8,410 nucleotides of DNA from CBDUXP01 sp965371225 [NCBI: uncultured bacterium] (GTDB taxonomy: Bacteria; Abyssobacteria; SURF-5; CBDUXP01). This document shows, piece after piece, positions 7,411 to 8,410 of the stretch (position 1 is its first letter; every line of letters starts with the position of its first letter). The notes under the pieces are model-generated. The model saw only the letters and a program-made list of their open reading frames with translations. It was not told where the DNA came from and made no database searches. The position numbers were made by a program, and so were the translations under genes. The stretch lies in the NCBI GenBank assembly GCA_965371225.1, contig CBDUXP010000105.1, forward strand, positions 1 to 8,410, read 5' to 3'.

Positions 7411-7916
7411 GGTCCACGCTCCCCTTCACCGTTTTGCGTCACCACGTCGTCCACGGCGGCCGCAAAGATAGCGCGCAATCGCTGGAGCGCGCCGTGCAAT
7501 GATCCGAGTTCCTCCGGGGGCACCCGGCGCAACCGATCCAGCGCACATTGCACCACCGACGGCGCGGCGTGCTCCACATAGCGCCACCCCGCCTCGGTCA
7601 AGCCCACATCCACGCGGCGCCGGTCGGCGGCGGAGCGCTGGCGTTCCACCAGCCCTTTGGCCACCAGGCGATCGATCATGCCGCTCGCCGTGCTGGGATG
7701 CACGTAGAGCCGCGTGCTGAGCGTGCCCATAGAGTGCGGTCCGTCCGCCAGCGCCTGCAGCGTGCGGGTCTGCGCGCCCGTGACGCCGTCTTCGTGGCCT
7801 GGCAGGAGGTCCCCCCGCGCCTGCATCACCTTAATAAAGTACGCAAAGGCCTCATAAATCTCGCCCACTTGGCGCGTGGCAGCGTCGGTTTCCTGAGGAG
7901 TGGTCAGATTGGCCAT
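7407..7916 (-). CDS. MarR-family transcriptional regulator
   Basis: The 169-residue protein has an N-terminal helix (about 14-35, dimerisation), then a winged helix-turn-helix (about 50-110): TRTLQALADG, a recognition helix around HPSTASGMIDRLVAKGLV (73-90) and a wing with RSAADRRRVDVGLTEAG, the family DxR...LTxxG signature. C-terminal helices (about 115-160) complete the dimer domain. MarR proteins are dimeric repressors released by small ligands or oxidation; one Cys (about 124) sits in the C-terminal helix, too little to argue for redox sensing. It is the first gene of the efflux cassette and very probably represses it and itself. The frame is open to a TTG at 7946, but that would put the operator-like repeats inside the coding region and add residues not typical of the family. 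ATG 7916 is preferred, with a weak GGA about ten bases upstream. Confidence 0.92.
   Translation of the reverse strand: MANLTTPQETDAATRQVGEIYEAFAYFIKVMQARGDLLPGHEDGVTGAQTRTLQALADGPHSMGTLSTRLYVHPSTASGMIDRLVAKGLVERQRSAADRRRVDVGLTEAGWRYVEHAAPSVVQCALDRLRRVPPEELGSLHGALQRLRAIFAAAVDDVVTQNGEGERGP
7418..7424 (-). promoter_or_regulatory. Ribosome binding site of the RND adaptor gene
   Basis: The minus strand reads AAGGGGAGC just upstream of ATG 7410, an excellent Shine-Dalgarno lying inside the last codons of marR. With the four-base ATGA overlap, it allows the adaptor to be translated efficiently both independently and by coupling. Confidence 0.6.
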
Positions 7917-7920
7917 ATTG

Positions 7921-7946
7921 TTGGTATCCAAACTATTGGTACACAA
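7921..7946 (-). promoter_or_regulatory. Candidate MarR operator (overlapping inverted and direct repeats)
   Basis: Directly upstream of the marR ATG, the plus strand shows TTGGTATCCAA (7921-7931) and TTGGTACACAA (7936-7946), 9 of 11 bases identical and 15 bases apart. Each has palindromic ends (TTG...CAA). The gap between them makes a third palindrome, CCAA-ACTA-TTGG (7928-7939), flanked by GTA on the left and TAC on the right with one base of asymmetry. MarR dimers typically bind such AT-rich palindromes that overlap the promoter of their own operon. The tract is about one-third G+C, against about two-thirds for the window. Binding by this particular regulator is inferred. Confidence 0.5.
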
Positions 7947-7952
7947 AATATA
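7947..7952 (-). promoter_or_regulatory. Candidate -10 element of the marR-efflux operon
   Basis: The minus strand reads TATATT here, which would place the transcription start near 7940, inside the repeat cluster, a classic arrangement for steric repression. There is no recognisable TTGACA at the matching -35 position (TGGCGG around 7970-7975), so the promoter may be weak, may use another sigma factor, or may lie elsewhere in the AT-rich tract. Confidence 0.3.
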
Positions 7953-7989
7953 ACATGGGATGGGGCCCGCCGCCAGGGGAGCGCCGGTG

Positions 7990-8009
7990 CCTCACGTACC
8001 GTACGGAGG
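7990..8009. repeat. Near-perfect inverted repeat in the intergenic region
   Basis: CGTAC-C-GTACG (7995-8005) is a perfect odd-centred palindrome, framed by CCTC (7990-7993) and GAGG (8006-8009), with one extra A at 7994 in the left arm. It lies 74 bases upstream of the marR ATG and 114 bases past the stop of the peptidoglycan-binding gene. It could be a protein-binding site. As a terminator it is poor, because no T-run follows on either strand. The rest of 7953-8122 shows only GC-rich sequence without a gene. Confidence 0.4.
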
Positions 8010-8122
8010 GCGGGCGCAAGAGATTCAGGCGGGCGGGAAGCGGTCGCGACCGTGCGAAAGACGCCCCTGACGAAGCCGGGGGGTAGGTGTGGCCGGGGCC
8101 GGCTGGGAACGCTGGAGCGGGG

Positions 8123-8410
8123 CTACCGGAGGAAGGGGGCCAACGCCGCCCAGGTGGCTGCGTCGACGGCGCCGGTCGCCTCGAGCCCGTGGGCCGCTTG
8201 GAAGCGCTTCACACTGGCCTTCGTCTTCGTGCCGTACTGGCCCCGTTCACCCTTGACGACAAATCCGGCCCGGCTCAACGCCTGGTGGATGTCCGCTACA
8301 GTCGCGTCCGGCTTGGGGCCGGGCGCGTCGTGGGCTTCTATGCGGGCCACCGGAGCGGCAGAGCTGGGGGCGCGTGCCTGTTGCACCCGTTTGGGTTTCG
8401 CCGCCTGAGC
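8123..8410 (-). CDS. Peptidoglycan-binding domain protein, C-terminal part (5' end beyond the window)
   Basis: The frame is open to the right edge and ends with TAG at 8123-8125, giving 95 visible residues. The first 40 or so are an Ala/Pro/Lys/Arg-rich linker. The last 55 (from about ATVADIHQALSRAGF to WAALAPFLR) match a PG_binding_1-type fold: a helix, then G-x-YGTKTKASVKRFQAAHGLEATGAVDAATWAAL, with the usual F-Q-x-x-x-G-L and G-x-[VI]-D-x-x-T-W pattern. Such modules anchor cell-wall enzymes or envelope proteins to peptidoglycan at the C-terminus. A GTG at 8386 could start a short 87-residue protein, but the frame continues in linker-like residues (AQAAKPKR) to the edge and no good Shine-Dalgarno precedes it, so a longer protein is more likely. 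Any catalytic domain lies outside. It is separated from marR by 200 bases and is probably a different transcription unit. Confidence 0.75.
   Translation of the reverse strand, partial: AQAAKPKRVQQARAPSSAAPVARIEAHDAPGPKPDATVADIHQALSRAGFVVKGERGQYGTKTKASVKRFQAAHGLEATGAVDAATWAALAPFLR

Noticed and set aside
6316-7581. Plus-strand frame of 421 codons opposite the adaptor and marR
   Set aside because: Same reason: composition of an antisense shadow, no domain, and it crosses the junction of two well-supported minus-strand genes.
7917-7946. TTG start for MarR at 7946
   Set aside because: It would place the operator-like repeats inside the coding region; an ATG at 7916 fits the family start better.

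Overview
The window is a GC-rich (roughly two-thirds G+C) stretch of chromosome from a Gram-negative bacterium. A diderm cell is implied by two predicted lipoproteins, an RND-type inner-membrane pump with its periplasmic adaptor, and an exported di-heme cytochrome. GTG starts are common. The gene types (zinc-ribbon/Ser-Thr kinase, SO2930-like di-heme cytochrome, RND efflux) suit deltaproteobacteria-like, acidobacterial or NC10/Rokubacteria-like lineages, but the sequence alone does not fix the taxon. Every credible gene is on the minus strand, so the biological order runs from high to low coordinates.

Layout in the direction of transcription: (1) the 3' end of a gene encoding a C-terminal peptidoglycan-binding domain (8410-8123, cut by the window edge). 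(2) A 200-base intergenic region that becomes sharply AT-rich just before the next gene and carries overlapping inverted and direct repeats, the likely operator/promoter. (3) A MarR-family regulator (7916-7407). (4) An RND periplasmic adaptor lipoprotein (7410-6280). (5) An RND permease (6283-3137). (6) A hemolysin III/PAQR-like membrane protein (3122-2460). (7) An M48 metallopeptidase lipoprotein (2404-1583). (8) An exported di-heme cytochrome c of the SO2930/HNE_0200 type (1569-439). (9) After 87 bases with a perfect TATAAT hexamer, the first 117 codons of a double-zinc-ribbon protein kinase-like protein running off the left edge (351-1).

Genes 3-5 form a tight efflux cassette: marR/adaptor and adaptor/permease each overlap by four bases (ATGA), so translation is probably coupled. 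No outer-membrane factor (TolC type) is present here. The hemolysin III gene follows after 14 bases, the peptidase after 55 and the cytochrome after 13, so one transcript could carry six genes. The simplest reading is a MarR-controlled export and envelope-maintenance operon. The role of the last three products in it is inference from position only.

I found no RNA genes, CRISPR array, insertion sequence or tRNA. The most interesting items are the MarR operator candidate, the missing outer-membrane factor, the substitution of a conserved TM10 lysine in the permease, the solitary SO2930-type cytochrome, and the non-canonical glycine loop of the kinase. I see nothing here that I would call a wholly new system.
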